A DNA stretch of 51,084 nt from Hyphomicrobiales bacterium (GCA_021775835.1 JAJFHC010000064.1:1-51084), one strand, 5' to 3'; shown: positions 8,827-18,485, counted from the first letter of the stretch. Program-made: numbers and translations. The notes: generated by a model from the sequence alone, not told the origin.

Positions 8827-9777
8827 GTGACTGTGCCGCCACCCAATTCGCACGATGCCGCTTCTAACGGGCCATTCGACCGGGGCCGGCTCCGTCGCTC
8901 GCGAAACCGGGCCGCCCCGACGTTCGCGCAAGCATCGTTCCTTGTCGAAACCGCCGCTTCGGGAATCGCGGAACGGCTGGGTGACGTGAAGCGCCAGTTT
9001 GACACCGCGGTCGTACTTGGTGGCTATAACGGCCTGGCAACGCCGATCCTGTCGGGTACAGGCCAAGTTGACAGCATCGTCACGACAGACATGGCTGAAG
9101 CCATGGTGCGCCATTCCCGCGGCATGCGGATTGTCGCCGACGAGGAATATCTGCCCTTTCGTGAGGCCGCGCTCGATTTGATCGTCAGCCCATTGACGCT
9201 GCACTGGGTGAATGATCTTCCCGGCTGCCTGATCCAGATCAGACATGCCCTTCGGCCGGACGGGCTGTTCATCGGCGCCCTGCTTGGCGGCGAGACCCTG
9301 TTCGAATTGCGCACGTGTTTACTTGAGGCCGAAGTCGAAACAACCGGGGGCGCATCGCCCAGGGTCGCCCCTTTCGCTCATGTGCGGGATCTGGGAAGCG
9401 TTCTTCAGCGCGCCGGGCTGGCCTTGCCCGTCGTGGACGCCGACCACTTTGTGGTTCGTTATGACGACGCCTTCGCTCTCATGAAGGACCTTAAACTGAT
9501 GTCCGGTTCAAACGGCCTGCCGGCGCCGACTTCTGGATTGCGAAGGGAAGTTCTGATGCGGTCTGCCGAACGGTATGCCGCAAAGTTCAGCGACGCCGAC
9601 GGCCGCATACGGGCGACCTTCGATGTCATTTATCTCACGGCCTGGGCGCCCCATGAATCTCAGCAGCAACCGCTGCGGCCGGGAAGCGCCAGGAGCCGTC
9701 TCGCCGACGCATTGGGCACAGAAGAAGTCAGTGTTGGAGAAAGGGCCGGCATCGACACCACGAATCGTAATTCGTGA
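8827..9777 (+). CDS. SAM-dependent methyltransferase-fold protein, NDUFAF5-like
   Basis: The 316-residue protein starts at a GTG codon (8827). The early block FDRGRLRRSRNRAAPTF and the later LIVSPLTLHWVNDLPGCLIQIRHALRPDG match the alphaproteobacterial relatives of mitochondrial NDUFAF5, a complex I assembly factor reported to hydroxylate an arginine of NDUFS7. The expected SAM-binding glycine motif is weak: the aligned stretch is TAVVLGGYNGLATPIL rather than a DxGxGxG pattern. A BioC-like methyltransferase is the alternative. The gene is divergent from comF. A short hairpin (CACGAA/TTCGTG, 9759-9776) covers its stop codon but has no U-tract. Confidence 0.75.
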   Translation: MTVPPPNSHDAASNGPFDRGRLRRSRNRAAPTFAQASFLVETAASGIAERLGDVKRQFDTAVVLGGYNGLATPILSGTGQVDSIVTTDMAEAMVRHSRGMRIVADEEYLPFREAALDLIVSPLTLHWVNDLPGCLIQIRHALRPDGLFIGALLGGETLFELRTCLLEAEVETTGGASPRVAPFAHVRDLGSVLQRAGLALPVVDADHFVVRYDDAFALMKDLKLMSGSNGLPAPTSGLRREVLMRSAERYAAKFSDADGRIRATFDVIYLTAWAPHESQQQPLRPGSARSRLADALGTEEVSVGERAGIDTTNRNS

Positions 9778-9814
9778 CCCTCGACTCGAGTCATGCAAAT
9801 TGAATCGAGATTCT

Positions 9815-10012
9815 TCAGAAGGCCGCCGCGACCAAGTCGAAGAAGTTTGTCCTGAGATTGGTACTGATACTGCCGAGCACAGTGACGATCGCAATGGAGA
9901 TGAACCCTGCAACAAGAGCGTACTCGATGGCCGTTGCACCTGAGTCAGCCCGCAGGAAACGACCTGCGGTGTCTCCCAGATAAGTCTTGCAGCGTTTGCT
10001 CGTTACGAACAT
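9815..10012 (-). CDS. Flp/Fap-type pilin subunit
   Basis: A 65-residue protein with a type IVb prepilin pattern: a short basic leader, the processing context DSGATAIEYALVAGF (cut expected after the glycine, with the conserved glutamate five residues later and the Glu-Tyr pair) and a hydrophobic assembly helix. Flp pilins form the tight-adherence (Tad) pilus. No cpa or tad genes lie in this window, so the subunit is an orphan here; its machinery would have to be elsewhere. The neighbours are an NDUFAF5-like gene and mutT, neither related in role. Confidence 0.9.
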   Translation of the reverse strand: MFVTSKRCKTYLGDTAGRFLRADSGATAIEYALVAGFISIAIVTVLGSISTNLRTNFFDLVAAAF

Positions 10013-10083
10013 TCAATATGCTCCATTCGTCCTCTTCCCGCAGTATTCTTCTGCGAGACTTTGCCCGCCCCTGTTGCATGGAC

Positions 10084-10500
10084 CTACAACAGGTCTCTTA
10101 ATTGCGCCACCAAAGGAATGTCCGCCGGTGGCATATCGTAGTCGCGCAGCCGCAAGGGTTTCACCCAAGCCAGAGACTGTCCTTCCTGAGGCGTCACGCG
10201 GCCGCTCCATCGGCGACACACAAACAACGGCATCAAGAGGTGGAACTCTTCATAGGAATGGCTTGCAAACGTCAGGGGTGCAAGACAGGCCTCCGTTACA
10301 TCAATTCCCAGTTCCTCGCGCAATTCACGAATTACCGCATCTTCAGGACGCTCGCCCATCTCTACCTTGCCGCCAGGAAACTCCCACAATCCAGCCATCG
10401 ATTTTCCTTCTGGCCGTTGGGCCAACAGGACACGACCATCCGGATCAATCAGAGCGCATGCAGCAACAAGCAACACAATGCGTTCGTCCGTCGTAAGCAT
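10084..10500 (-). CDS. mutT: Nudix hydrolase, MutT type (8-oxo-dGTP diphosphatase)
   Basis: The Nudix box is complete: GGKVEMGERPEDAVIREL followed by REELGI, giving the GX5EX7REUXEEXGU pattern that binds metal and pyrophosphate. The upstream block VLLAQRPEGKSMAGLWEFPGG is characteristic of MutT, which removes 8-oxo-dGTP from the nucleotide pool and so prevents A:T to C:G mutations. At 138 residues the length is right. It lies downstream of argJ on the same strand with an 80-base gap, a pairing common in alphaproteobacteria. Confidence 0.92.
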   Translation of the reverse strand: MLTTDERIVLLVAACALIDPDGRVLLAQRPEGKSMAGLWEFPGGKVEMGERPEDAVIRELREELGIDVTEACLAPLTFASHSYEEFHLLMPLFVCRRWSGRVTPQEGQSLAWVKPLRLRDYDMPPADIPLVAQLRDLL

Positions 10501-10580
10501 TCAGTATTCACAACATTCGTTAAGATAGGGGTTAAGATTCAGAAATTGCCGGAAATGGTAACGCAAACCTAAACGATTGT

Positions 10581-11810
10581 TCAGCTGCGGTAATCCGCGT
10601 TGATTTCGATGTACCCATGAGTCAAATCACAGGTCCAGACGGTAGCTTTCCCTGAGCCGACGCCCACATCGACACCAATGTCGATTTCAGCGCCGCACAT
10701 ATGGTCCTGCAGCATGGCTTCTCGGTAGTCGGGATCGATCATGCCGTCACGGGCAACACTGACCCCGCCGATCTGTATGGCCAGACGGTCACGATCGGCA
10801 TCTTCCCCCGACTTACCCACCGCCATGACGATGCGACCCCAGTTTGCATCTTCCCCGGCTATCGCCGTCTTGACCAGCGGCGAGTTGCCGATCGCAAGGC
10901 CGATTTTGCGCGCAGCCTCGTCGTGCTCCGCCCCCGACACCCGGATTTCGATAAACTTCTGCGCCCCTTCACCATCCCTTACCACCTGATGCGCAAGATC
11001 TCGCAGCACCCCGTCGACCGCTTTGGCAAATCCCGGCAGTGCAGGATCATTGGAGGAATCGATAACGGCACCGGACTTGCCCGTTGCAAACAGGAGAACC
11101 GTGTCGCTGGTGGAGGTGTCACTGTCAACGGTAATGGCATTGAAGCTCTTGTCGACTGCAGTCGCCAGAACACTCTGCAGAATGTCCCGACCGACGCCTG
11201 CATCAGTGAAAACGAATGCAAGCATCGTCGCCATGTCCGGCGCAATCATGCCTGAACCCTTGGCAATTCCGTTCACGGTTATTGTTCGACCGCCGATGTC
11301 TACCTGGGTTGTGGCGAGCTTCGGAAACGTGTCGGTGGTCATGATCGCACGCGCCGCTTCCGGCCAACCATTGGGCGACGCCTGTGCAACCGTTCCGGGC
11401 ACAATATTCGTAATCGGCGTGGGGTCGAGCGTTTCTCCGATCACGCCGGTAGAGGCTATAAAGACGCCTGCAGCCGGGCAATCCAGTTCATCGGCGACAC
11501 CGTTCGCCACCGCTTCCACGGTTTTCCGACCGGCATGCCCGGTAAAAGCGTTGGCATTACCGGCATTGACCGCCAGTGCGTTGGCCCGGTGTTGGGTCAG
11601 ATTCTCCCGGCACCAGTCTACCGGGGCGGAACAGGTTTTCGATCGGGTAAACACGCCGGCCACTTCCGCACCGTCGTCGAAGACGGCGATCAGGACGTCA
11701 GGGCGCCCCTTGTAACGGGTGCCCGATGACGCGGTTCCCAATCGGACACCAGCCACCGGCGGCATTTCCGGATAGTGCAGTGGAGCAAGCGGCGAAACCG
11801 TATCGGCCAT
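10581..11810 (-). CDS. argJ: Bifunctional glutamate N-acetyltransferase / amino-acid acetyltransferase ArgJ
   Basis: ArgJ transfers acetyl from N-acetylornithine to glutamate, the cyclic route of arginine synthesis, and may also use acetyl-CoA. The self-cleavage site is visible in KGSGMIAPDMATMLAF, where the chain is cut before the threonine that becomes the nucleophile, giving alpha and beta subunits. TTDTFPK and DTSTSDT are further family blocks. I chose ATG 11810, which follows a GGAGAA ribosome site (409 residues); an upstream start at 11852 is not supported. It lies between the parvulin gene and mutT, all on the minus strand. Confidence 0.95.
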   Translation of the reverse strand: MADTVSPLAPLHYPEMPPVAGVRLGTASSGTRYKGRPDVLIAVFDDGAEVAGVFTRSKTCSAPVDWCRENLTQHRANALAVNAGNANAFTGHAGRKTVEAVANGVADELDCPAAGVFIASTGVIGETLDPTPITNIVPGTVAQASPNGWPEAARAIMTTDTFPKLATTQVDIGGRTITVNGIAKGSGMIAPDMATMLAFVFTDAGVGRDILQSVLATAVDKSFNAITVDSDTSTSDTVLLFATGKSGAVIDSSNDPALPGFAKAVDGVLRDLAHQVVRDGEGAQKFIEIRVSGAEHDEAARKIGLAIGNSPLVKTAIAGEDANWGRIVMAVGKSGEDADRDRLAIQIGGVSVARDGMIDPDYREAMLQDHMCGAEIDIGVDVGVGSGKATVWTCDLTHGYIEINADYRS

Positions 11811-11876
11811 CAAATTTCTCCAACGGAACCCACGGTCTCGACGACTCAACAATGCGCGGATTTATATGAAGTTACC

Positions 11877-12722
11877 CTATTTCTTTGGCTCGTCCGGCTT
11901 TGCTTCCGGATCGAGATATTCGATGTCCGCTTTGCTGCGGAGCTTCTCGGCGATTTTTGTCACCTGTTCGCGCAACAGGACATTCCGAATCCGGGTTTTG
12001 ATTTTGTCAAATTCCTGAATCTGTTGCTTACGCCGTTCTTCGACTTTGACGATGCTCCAGCCCTGGTTCGACTTTATCGGTTTGGAAACTTCTCCCTTCT
12101 TGAGGGAAAAAGCGGCCTCTGCCAGTGCTGGAACCATCCGGTCCTTGGAGAAAAAACCCAAATCGCCTCCCGAAGGAGCGTTTGCCGCAATCGACTTCGC
12201 CTTCGCAAGGTCCTCGAATGCCGCGCCTTTCTCGATGACATCAAGAATAGCCTCGATCTCTTTTTCTGTCTGGACAGTGATCAGACGCGCGCGAACCTCA
12301 TCCTGGGGTTTGATCTTCGCTGTCTCTTTCTTGTAGACCGCCATGGCCTGCTTTTCAGTTACCCTGGGCTCGATCTTCTGTTTGAAGTACGCATCGCGCA
12401 TCGCTTTCGCACGGTAGAATTTCGCCCGCCGGTCGAATTCCTTCGTCTTGGCAATCTTTGCGCGCTCCGCAGCCTGCGCCAGGAGCTTTCTTTCAACCAG
12501 ATAGTTTACGAGAAACTTGTACCGGTGTTTGGCCGGAACTGCGGCAAGCTGGGCCAGAAGGTCTTCGGCGGCATACTCCACCTCAGACGCGGTAATCGGA
12601 TCACCGTTTACCGTCGCAACCACCTTGTCCTTGCCGTCGGCGTCCTGGGCTTGAAGCGGACCCACAATGCTCAGGGAAAATACAAGGCCTAAAAACAACA
12701 ATTTACTTATGCACTTGGGCAT
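11877..12722 (-). CDS. Secreted parvulin-type peptidyl-prolyl isomerase
   Basis: The protein has a signal peptide (MPKCISKLLFLGLVFSLS, cleavage likely near LQAQ), a SurA/PrsA-like helical chaperone region (about 25-125) and a parvulin domain (about 130-235) with RARLITVQTE, GGDLGFFSKDRMVPALAEAA and KPIKSNQGWSIVKVE. Such enzymes speed cis-trans proline isomerisation and help fold exported proteins in the periplasm. The start at ATG 12722, after a GGAGAA ribosome site, is preferred because it begins directly at the signal peptide; the frame extends to 12764. It is divergent from secA, an arrangement that is common in alphaproteobacteria and fits a shared export role. Confidence 0.9.
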   Translation of the reverse strand: MPKCISKLLFLGLVFSLSIVGPLQAQDADGKDKVVATVNGDPITASEVEYAAEDLLAQLAAVPAKHRYKFLVNYLVERKLLAQAAERAKIAKTKEFDRRAKFYRAKAMRDAYFKQKIEPRVTEKQAMAVYKKETAKIKPQDEVRARLITVQTEKEIEAILDVIEKGAAFEDLAKAKSIAANAPSGGDLGFFSKDRMVPALAEAAFSLKKGEVSKPIKSNQGWSIVKVEERRKQQIQEFDKIKTRIRNVLLREQVTKIAEKLRSKADIEYLDPEAKPDEPKK

Positions 12723-13155
12723 CAGGTTCTCCAAAATCATACGACTCACCAACGCGTGCGCCATTCAATCCGCAGTTGCGACAAACATCAGACACTCTTA
12801 TCCGCCGCAGATGATTTTTGACACATAAAAGGCGGCGCATAATGATCGGATTGCGCCGCTGTTGCAACCCGGTGCGGCAAACGGGCTTAACAGCCATGGT
12901 TTCCGGCATTTGTGACCACCTGATGGCGTTGACAATAACCGGGGCGACGCTTATCTCTCCTCAGTCATCCGAGGATCACCCTTCGGGCTAGCGGATAGAA
13001 ACTGACATAACGGTACCTTATGTTAGTTTCTATCCTCTAGAACGGCCCCGCGTGTCATATCAACAGCAGCTGAACAACGCTCTCCGGTGAATTGATGAAG
13101 CATGTTGCTGAAGAGGCCGACACCGGTGCCGCATTCGGTAAATTGGGACAGCAAT
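12723..13155. promoter_or_regulatory. Divergent control region between the parvulin gene and secA
   Basis: These 433 bases contain no gene I can support. For secA, a plausible promoter is TTGACA (12929-12934) with TTATCT (12951-12956) at 16-base spacing. Transcription from it would begin near 12963 and give a leader of nearly 200 bases containing the inverted repeat listed separately. The minus-strand promoter for the parvulin operon was not resolved. Short open frames here overlap both genes and have no family features. Confidence 0.4.
12993..13035. repeat. Near-perfect 18-bp inverted repeat in the secA leader region
   Basis: The arm at 12993-13010 (GGATAGAAACTGACATAA) is the reverse complement of 13018-13035 except at one position, which is a G-U pair in plus-strand RNA. 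The loop is seven bases, CGGTACC, containing the self-complementary GGTACC. No U-tract follows on either strand, so it is not a standard intrinsic terminator. It sits about 120 bases before the secA start, downstream of the putative promoter, so it could fold in secA mRNA or bind a dimeric protein as DNA. Confidence 0.8.
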
Positions 13156-15888
13156 ATGGTTGGATTAGGCGCTTTAGCCGCAAAGTTTTTTGGGTCGTCC
13201 AATGACCGCAAGGTCAAGGGCTACAAATCAATGGTCGAATCGATTAACGCCCTGGAGCCCGAGATCGAGCGCCTGAGCGACGAGCAACTCAAGGCGCGAA
13301 CGGACGAATTTCGCGAACAGGTCAGGAACGGCACCGAAATTGACGAACTGCTGGTACCGGCCTTTGCAACCGTAAGAGAGGCTGCCAAGAGAACGCTCGG
13401 GCAGCGACATTTTGACGTACAGCTTACCGGCGGCATGGTACTCCATGAGGGCCGGATCGCCGAAATGAAGACCGGTGAAGGCAAGACGCTCGTCGCGACA
13501 CTTCCCGTCTATTTGAATGCCCTGGCGGATGAGGGTGTGCACGTGGTTACCGTAAACGATTATCTGGCCAGCCGCGATGCCGAATGGATGGGACAGGTTT
13601 ACCGTTTCCTCGGACTGGAAGTGGGATGCATCACCCATGGCATGGACGACGAGGAACGCCGCAAGGCATACGCCGCGGATGTCACCTACGCGACCAACAA
13701 CGAACTGGGTTTCGACTACCTCCGCGACAACATGAAGTATCAACGCGAATCCATGGTCCAGCGCGGTCACGGATTTGCAATTGTCGATGAGGTCGACTCC
13801 ATTCTGGTCGACGAGGCCCGGACGCCGCTTATCATCTCCGGCGCTGTCGAGGACAAATCGGACTTGTATGTCTCCGTCGACAAGATTTTCGCGGATCTGG
13901 TCGAAGCCGACTACGAACTTGACGAAAAACAACGCACAGTCACGCTGACTGAAACCGGCAACGATCACGTCGAAGAACTATTGCGTGCTGCAGAACTCAT
14001 GGAAGGCGAGTCCTTCTACGATGTGGAGAATGTGACGATTGTCCATCACGTCAATCAGGCTCTGCGGGCACACACCCTGTTTTCCCGGGACAAGGACTAC
14101 ATCGTCAAGAACGACGAAGTGGTCATCATTGACGAGTTCACCGGCCGCATGATGGAAGGCCGGCGCTATTCGGAAGGCCTGCACCAGGCCCTTGAAGCCA
14201 AGGAAAACGTCTCCATCCAGCCGGAAAACCAGACACTTGCCTCGGTCACATTCCAGAATTACTTCCGTCTTTACAACAAACTTGCCGGCATGACCGGCAC
14301 GGCTGCCACCGAGGCAGACGAATTTATGGACATCTACAAGCTCGATGTCCTTGAGGTTCCCACTCATATGCCGGTAACCCGCAAGGACGATGACGATGAA
14401 GTCTATCGCACGGCGGGTGAAAAATACAACGCCATTATCGAGCTGATCAAGGACTGCCGGTCTCGCGGTCAGCCTGTTCTGGTTGGTACGACGTCGATTG
14501 AAAAGTCCGAACTGCTGGCCGACAAGCTGAAGGAACTCGAGGTGCCCCACAGCGTACTGAACGCAAGGTATCACGAGCAGGAAGCCCAGATCATCTCCCA
14601 GGCCGGGGTCCCCGGCGCCATCACGATTGCCACGAACATGGCAGGGCGTGGCACCGACATCCAGCTTGGCGGCAACGTGGACATGCGGATCGCCATTGAA
14701 ACGGCCGAAATCGCAGACGATGCGAAACGCCAGGCCGAAGTGGAACGAATTAAGACGGAAATCGACGCCATGAAGGCTGAAGCTATCGCCGCAGGCGGTC
14801 TCTACGTCATCGGCACGGAGCGCCACGAAAGCCGGCGGATCGACAACCAGCTGCGCGGCCGCTCAGGCAGACAAGGCGATCCGGGACACTCCAAGTTTTT
14901 TCTCAGTCTCGATGACGATCTGATGCGCATTTTCGGATCGGAACGGATGGACTCGATGCTCCAGAAACTTGGCCTTGAAGAAGGCGAAGCGATTGTCCAC
15001 CCGTGGATCAACAAGGCGCTGGAGAAAGCTCAGCAAAAAGTCGAGGCGCGCAATTTCGACATCCGCAAGAACCTGCTGAAATTTGACGATGTCATGAACG
15101 ATCAGCGTAAGGTGATCTTCGAACAACGCATCGAAATCATGGCCGACAGGGACGTTACCGAAATTGTGTCAGACATGCGCCACCAGGTGGCCGATGACCT
15201 GGTGACCAAACATATTCCAGAAAAAGCCTATGCCGAACAATGGGATGCCGATGGCCTGAAGGAAGATGCCCAGAACTTCCTCAATCTCGATCTGCCAATC
15301 CATGACTGGTGCAACGAAGAGGGCATAGCCGATCAGGAGGTGCGGGAGCGCCTCACGCAGGCCGCCGACAAGGCAGCCGCCTCGAGGACCGTCAGGATTG
15401 GCCCTGACATCATGCGACAGATCGAAAAGGCGGTGCTGCTCCAAACCCTTGACCAGTTGTGGCGCGACCATCTGATCATGCTTGATCACCTGCGCCAAGT
15501 CGTTGGCCTGCGTGGATTTGGCCAGCGTGATCCTCTCAACGAATACAAGACCGAGGGCTTTACGCTGTTTGAAGCTTTGCTGGCTAAACTCCGCGAGGGT
15601 GTTACCGGTCAATTGATGAGGGTCGAGCTGGCGGACGCGATACCCGACGAACTGACTGACGACGATCTGCCGGACATGGAAGCCTTTCACATCAACCCGC
15701 TAACCGGCGAAGATGAAATGGCTGATGCGGACTACGCCATGGCTGCCCTGCCAGCAACCGGCAACCGCAAGGTTCCGGTGGATGTCGACCCCGAAGACTC
15801 GTCGACCTGGGGCAAGGTACCACGTAATGCGCCATGCCCCTGCGGCACAGGCAAGAAATACAAGCATTGTCACGGTCAACTAAACTGA
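13156..15888 (+). CDS. secA: Protein translocase ATPase SecA
   Basis: SecA is the motor that pushes unfolded preproteins through SecYEG. The protein contains the Walker A block [20 protein letters not shown], the DEAD-like [31 protein letters not shown], the second nucleotide-binding fold with [14 protein letters not shown] and [11 protein letters not shown], and the C-terminal zinc/SecB-binding tail [17 protein letters not shown]. The start at ATG 13156 gives [21 protein letters not shown], the expected N-terminus, and 910 residues; the frame upstream to 13102 lacks family similarity. Its leader carries a strong inverted repeat. It is divergent from a periplasmic folding factor. Confidence 0.97.
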   Translation: MVGLGALAAKFFGSSNDRKVKGYKSMVESINALEPEIERLSDEQLKARTDEFREQVRNGTEIDELLVPAFATVREAAKRTLGQRHFDVQLTGGMVLHEGRIAEMKTGEGKTLVATLPVYLNALADEGVHVVTVNDYLASRDAEWMGQVYRFLGLEVGCITHGMDDEERRKAYAADVTYATNNELGFDYLRDNMKYQRESMVQRGHGFAIVDEVDSILVDEARTPLIISGAVEDKSDLYVSVDKIFADLVEADYELDEKQRTVTLTETGNDHVEELLRAAELMEGESFYDVENVTIVHHVNQALRAHTLFSRDKDYIVKNDEVVIIDEFTGRMMEGRRYSEGLHQALEAKENVSIQPENQTLASVTFQNYFRLYNKLAGMTGTAATEADEFMDIYKLDVLEVPTHMPVTRKDDDDEVYRTAGEKYNAIIELIKDCRSRGQPVLVGTTSIEKSELLADKLKELEVPHSVLNARYHEQEAQIISQAGVPGAITIATNMAGRGTDIQLGGNVDMRIAIETAEIADDAKRQAEVERIKTEIDAMKAEAIAAGGLYVIGTERHESRRIDNQLRGRSGRQGDPGHSKFFLSLDDDLMRIFGSERMDSMLQKLGLEEGEAIVHPWINKALEKAQQKVEARNFDIRKNLLKFDDVMNDQRKVIFEQRIEIMADRDVTEIVSDMRHQVADDLVTKHIPEKAYAEQWDADGLKEDAQNFLNLDLPIHDWCNEEGIADQEVRERLTQAADKAAASRTVRIGPDIMRQIEKAVLLQTLDQLWRDHLIMLDHLRQVVGLRGFGQRDPLNEYKTEGFTLFEALLAKLREGVTGQLMRVELADAIPDELTDDDLPDMEAFHINPLTGEDEMADADYAMAALPATGNRKVPVDVDPEDSSTWGKVPRNAPCPCGTGKKYKHCHGQLN

Positions 15889-16130
15889 GTTCGTCCCGAT
15901 TTGAGTGCCCGGACCCGTTGGCTGTCCCTGACATACCTTCGGTACCGGCGGGTACCCACACTCCGACAACGTCAGGTTCGATGAAAGGCGTACGGTCCAG
16001 CACACGAACGGTGTCGACCCTGCGTCCAGCAGCGGGTGTCAAACGTTCGGCGATAGCTCTTCCCCGGTTGAACGCCCCCACCGATAATGCCATGTATTAA
16101 CGGTGAGTCTGGCGTTTCTCAGGAACCTTA

Positions 16131-18485
16131 ATGGCTGAACCGGTTGAGATCACCTATCGCGCCTTCCTGTCCTATAGTCACAAGGACACAGAAGCTGCTG
16201 CCTGGCTTCACAAGAAGCTTGAAAGATGGCGGGTTGACCGGAATTTTGTAGGTCGGGAGACCGCTGTTGGCATCGTGCCCAAGAGCCTGCGACCGATCTT
16301 TCGCGACCGCGACGATTTTGCGGGCGGCAGTTCTCTGGAAGATGCGACGATAGCGGCCCTGGAGGCCTCCAAATTCCTGATTGTTCTGTGCTCGCCCAAC
16401 GCGGCGGCAAGCACCTACGTCAACGAAGAAGTCAGGTTGTTCAAGGCTTTGGGTCGGTCCGATCGCGTCATTCCTGTGATTATCGCCGGCGAACCCGGTG
16501 GCGCGGTTCAGGAATGCTTTCCGCCATCCGTGAAATTCACCGTCGATGAACAGGGCCGGATCACGGACAAACTGGCCGAACCCGTGGCACCCGATTTTCG
16601 TGACATCGGTGATGGCCGCGAGCGTGCCGCCGCCAAGGTTGTGGCCGGCATGCTGGGCGTACGCTACGACGAGATCATGCAGCGTGCCAAGATCGCCGCC
16701 CGTAAGCGCAAGTTGCGTTCAGCCATCGCCGGGACGTCTTTCGTCGTGCTGGCATCCGTCGGCGGCTACTACTATTGGCAATCGATCCACCTGGCGACCC
16801 AGCAGGAACTGAGCAAGAAGGAAATCAAAAAACTCCAGGGCCTCGTCAAGAACCTTCTCTCGACCAGTGCAAACGCCTCCGAGGCTCCCGGCGTCGCTGA
16901 CGAGTTGGAAAAGGCTCTCAGCTCCGCCCAACGCCAGGCCAATGCCGGTGACAAGCGCATGAGCCGGGCGCTTGAATTACTGGGCCAGGGAAAGATTACG
17001 GAAGCAGAAGGCCTCTTCCAGGAAGTCGCTGACGATAACGCGGCACGAATTGCGAAGGCCGAGGCCTATGTAGAAAAAGGCAAGGTCGAAACTGCCGCCG
17101 CATTCCGCAATCTAGGGGCGATTGCCCGGCTGGCCGATCCCAAACGTGCCCGGACGGCCTATACCCAAGCTCTGAAGTTCGAGCCGGACCACGCCGACGC
17201 GCTCTACTGGCATGGAACACTCCATCTGCGGTCCGGCGACCTGCCGGTGGCAGAGAAATCCTTGTCCCGGCTGATGGATGTGTCGACCGCTTCCGGAGAC
17301 AAGCGCGGTCTCTATCGCGCCCACCTTCGGCTTGGCGAAATCGTCAAGGATCGGGGAAGTCTCGAGGCCGCTCTCAAGCACCAGCAACAAGCCATTGCCA
17401 TCGCCCGTGAGCGACTGGACGCCCAGCCAGCAGATCTGGAACGCCAGCGTGACGTTTCGGTTTCCTACGAAAAGATAGGTGACGTACAACGAGCGCTCGG
17501 CGACCTGACAAATGCTCTCGCGTCGTACCGCAACAGTCTGACAATTGCGGAACGGCTCGCCACCAACGACCCCTCCAACACAGGCTGGCAGCGCGACCTC
17601 TCCGTATCCTTCGACAGGGTCGGCAATGTGCAGAAAATTCAGGGCGACCTTGACGGGGCACTCACGTCCTATCGAGACAGCCTTGCCATCAGGGAACGTC
17701 TTACCGACTCCGATCCCAAAAATGCACTCTGGCAGCGCGATCTGTCCGTCTCCTACAACAAGGTCGGCGGCGTTCAGAAAGCTCAGGGTGATCTGAGCGG
17801 GGCTCTCAAAACCTACCGCGACAGCCTGGCTATTACGGAGCGGCTCGCCGCGTCCGATTCCAAAAACGCCGGATGGCAACGCGACCTCGCGGTGTCGCAC
17901 AGCCGGGTCGGTGACGTGCAGATGACACAAGGCGACCTCAATGGCGCGCTGTCCTCCAATCGCAGTACACTGGAGATCATCTCCCGGCTTGCAGATGCCG
18001 ACCCTGAGAATGCTGGCCGGCAACTGGATTTGTCTGTGTCCTACAACAATGTTGGCGACGTCCAGAAGGCGCTGGGCGATCTCAGGGGCGCTCTGAAACT
18101 CTACCGTGACAGCCTGACCATCCGTCAGCGTCTAGCCGCGACAGATCCTAAGAACGCGGGCTGGCAGCGCAATCTTTCGGTTTCTTACGAGAACGTCGGT
18201 AACGTTCAGGTTATCCAGGGCGATCTTACGGAAGCATTCGCCTCATTTCGCGACAGCCTTGCCATTCGGCAACGCCTCGCCACTTCCGATCCGGAGAATG
18301 CCAGCTGGCAGCGCGACCTGGCCCTGGCACACTGGCGCTTGGCGGAGAATGGCGAAGAACCGAAGACGCACTGGCAGGCAGTGGTCAATATTCTGAAAGC
18401 CCTCAACGACGCCGGCAGACTCTCACCGACCGACCGCAAGCGTCTGCCCGTGGCCGAAACCAACCTTGCGGCGGCATCAGAATAA
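16131..18485 (+). CDS. TIR domain protein with a membrane segment and seven 48-residue TPR-like repeats
   Basis: The 784-residue protein has an N-terminal TIR_2-type domain (about 8-125): FLSYSHKDTEAAAWLHKKLE, the box IFRDRDDFAGG, and SPNAAASTYVNEEV, where E99 or E100 would be the candidate NADase glutamate. One membrane helix follows (about 198-216), then a charged helical linker, general TPR-like helices (270-430) and an array in which a WQRDLSVSY-type motif recurs at exactly 48-residue spacing (Q439, Q487, 535, 583, 631, 679, 727). Some bacterial TIR domains consume NAD in anti-phage defence, others are scaffolds; activity here is not known. It faces the 1094-residue TPR gene tail to tail with 35 bases between stops. 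Confidence 0.85.
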   Translation: MAEPVEITYRAFLSYSHKDTEAAAWLHKKLERWRVDRNFVGRETAVGIVPKSLRPIFRDRDDFAGGSSLEDATIAALEASKFLIVLCSPNAAASTYVNEEVRLFKALGRSDRVIPVIIAGEPGGAVQECFPPSVKFTVDEQGRITDKLAEPVAPDFRDIGDGRERAAAKVVAGMLGVRYDEIMQRAKIAARKRKLRSAIAGTSFVVLASVGGYYYWQSIHLATQQELSKKEIKKLQGLVKNLLSTSANASEAPGVADELEKALSSAQRQANAGDKRMSRALELLGQGKITEAEGLFQEVADDNAARIAKAEAYVEKGKVETAAAFRNLGAIARLADPKRARTAYTQALKFEPDHADALYWHGTLHLRSGDLPVAEKSLSRLMDVSTASGDKRGLYRAHLRLGEIVKDRGSLEAALKHQQQAIAIARERLDAQPADLERQRDVSVSYEKIGDVQRALGDLTNALASYRNSLTIAERLATNDPSNTGWQRDLSVSFDRVGNVQKIQGDLDGALTSYRDSLAIRERLTDSDPKNALWQRDLSVSYNKVGGVQKAQGDLSGALKTYRDSLAITERLAASDSKNAGWQRDLAVSHSRVGDVQMTQGDLNGALSSNRSTLEIISRLADADPENAGRQLDLSVSYNNVGDVQKALGDLRGALKLYRDSLTIRQRLAATDPKNAGWQRNLSVSYENVGNVQVIQGDLTEAFASFRDSLAIRQRLATSDPENASWQRDLALAHWRLAENGEEPKTHWQAVVNILKALNDAGRLSPTDRKRLPVAETNLAAASE
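17442..18330 (+). repeat. Tandem 144-bp coding repeats in the TIR-TPR gene
   Basis: The DNA encodes six full repeats plus a partial one, each 48 codons, without any length change between copies. A CTGGCAGCGCGACCT-like block marks most units, and each also encodes a GDLxGAL stretch and a SLxIxxRLA stretch. The units have diverged at many positions, so they are old rather than newly amplified. Confidence 0.8.

Noticed and set aside
13978..14826. Long minus-strand frame opposite secA
   Set aside because: It mirrors SecA codons; no independent domain or ribosome site was seen.
15692..16093. A 133-codon minus-strand frame overlapping the 3' end of secA
   Set aside because: About half lies antisense to a certain secA C-terminus and no family was recognised; only the intergenic part was kept as a weak finding.
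17112..18023. A 303-codon minus-strand frame opposite the TIR repeats, with repeated motifs of its own
   Set aside because: Its repetitiveness simply reflects the 144-bp coding repeats on the other strand.
17442..18330. CRISPR-like repeat array
   Set aside because: The repeats are 144 bases, in frame and protein-coding, with no spacers.
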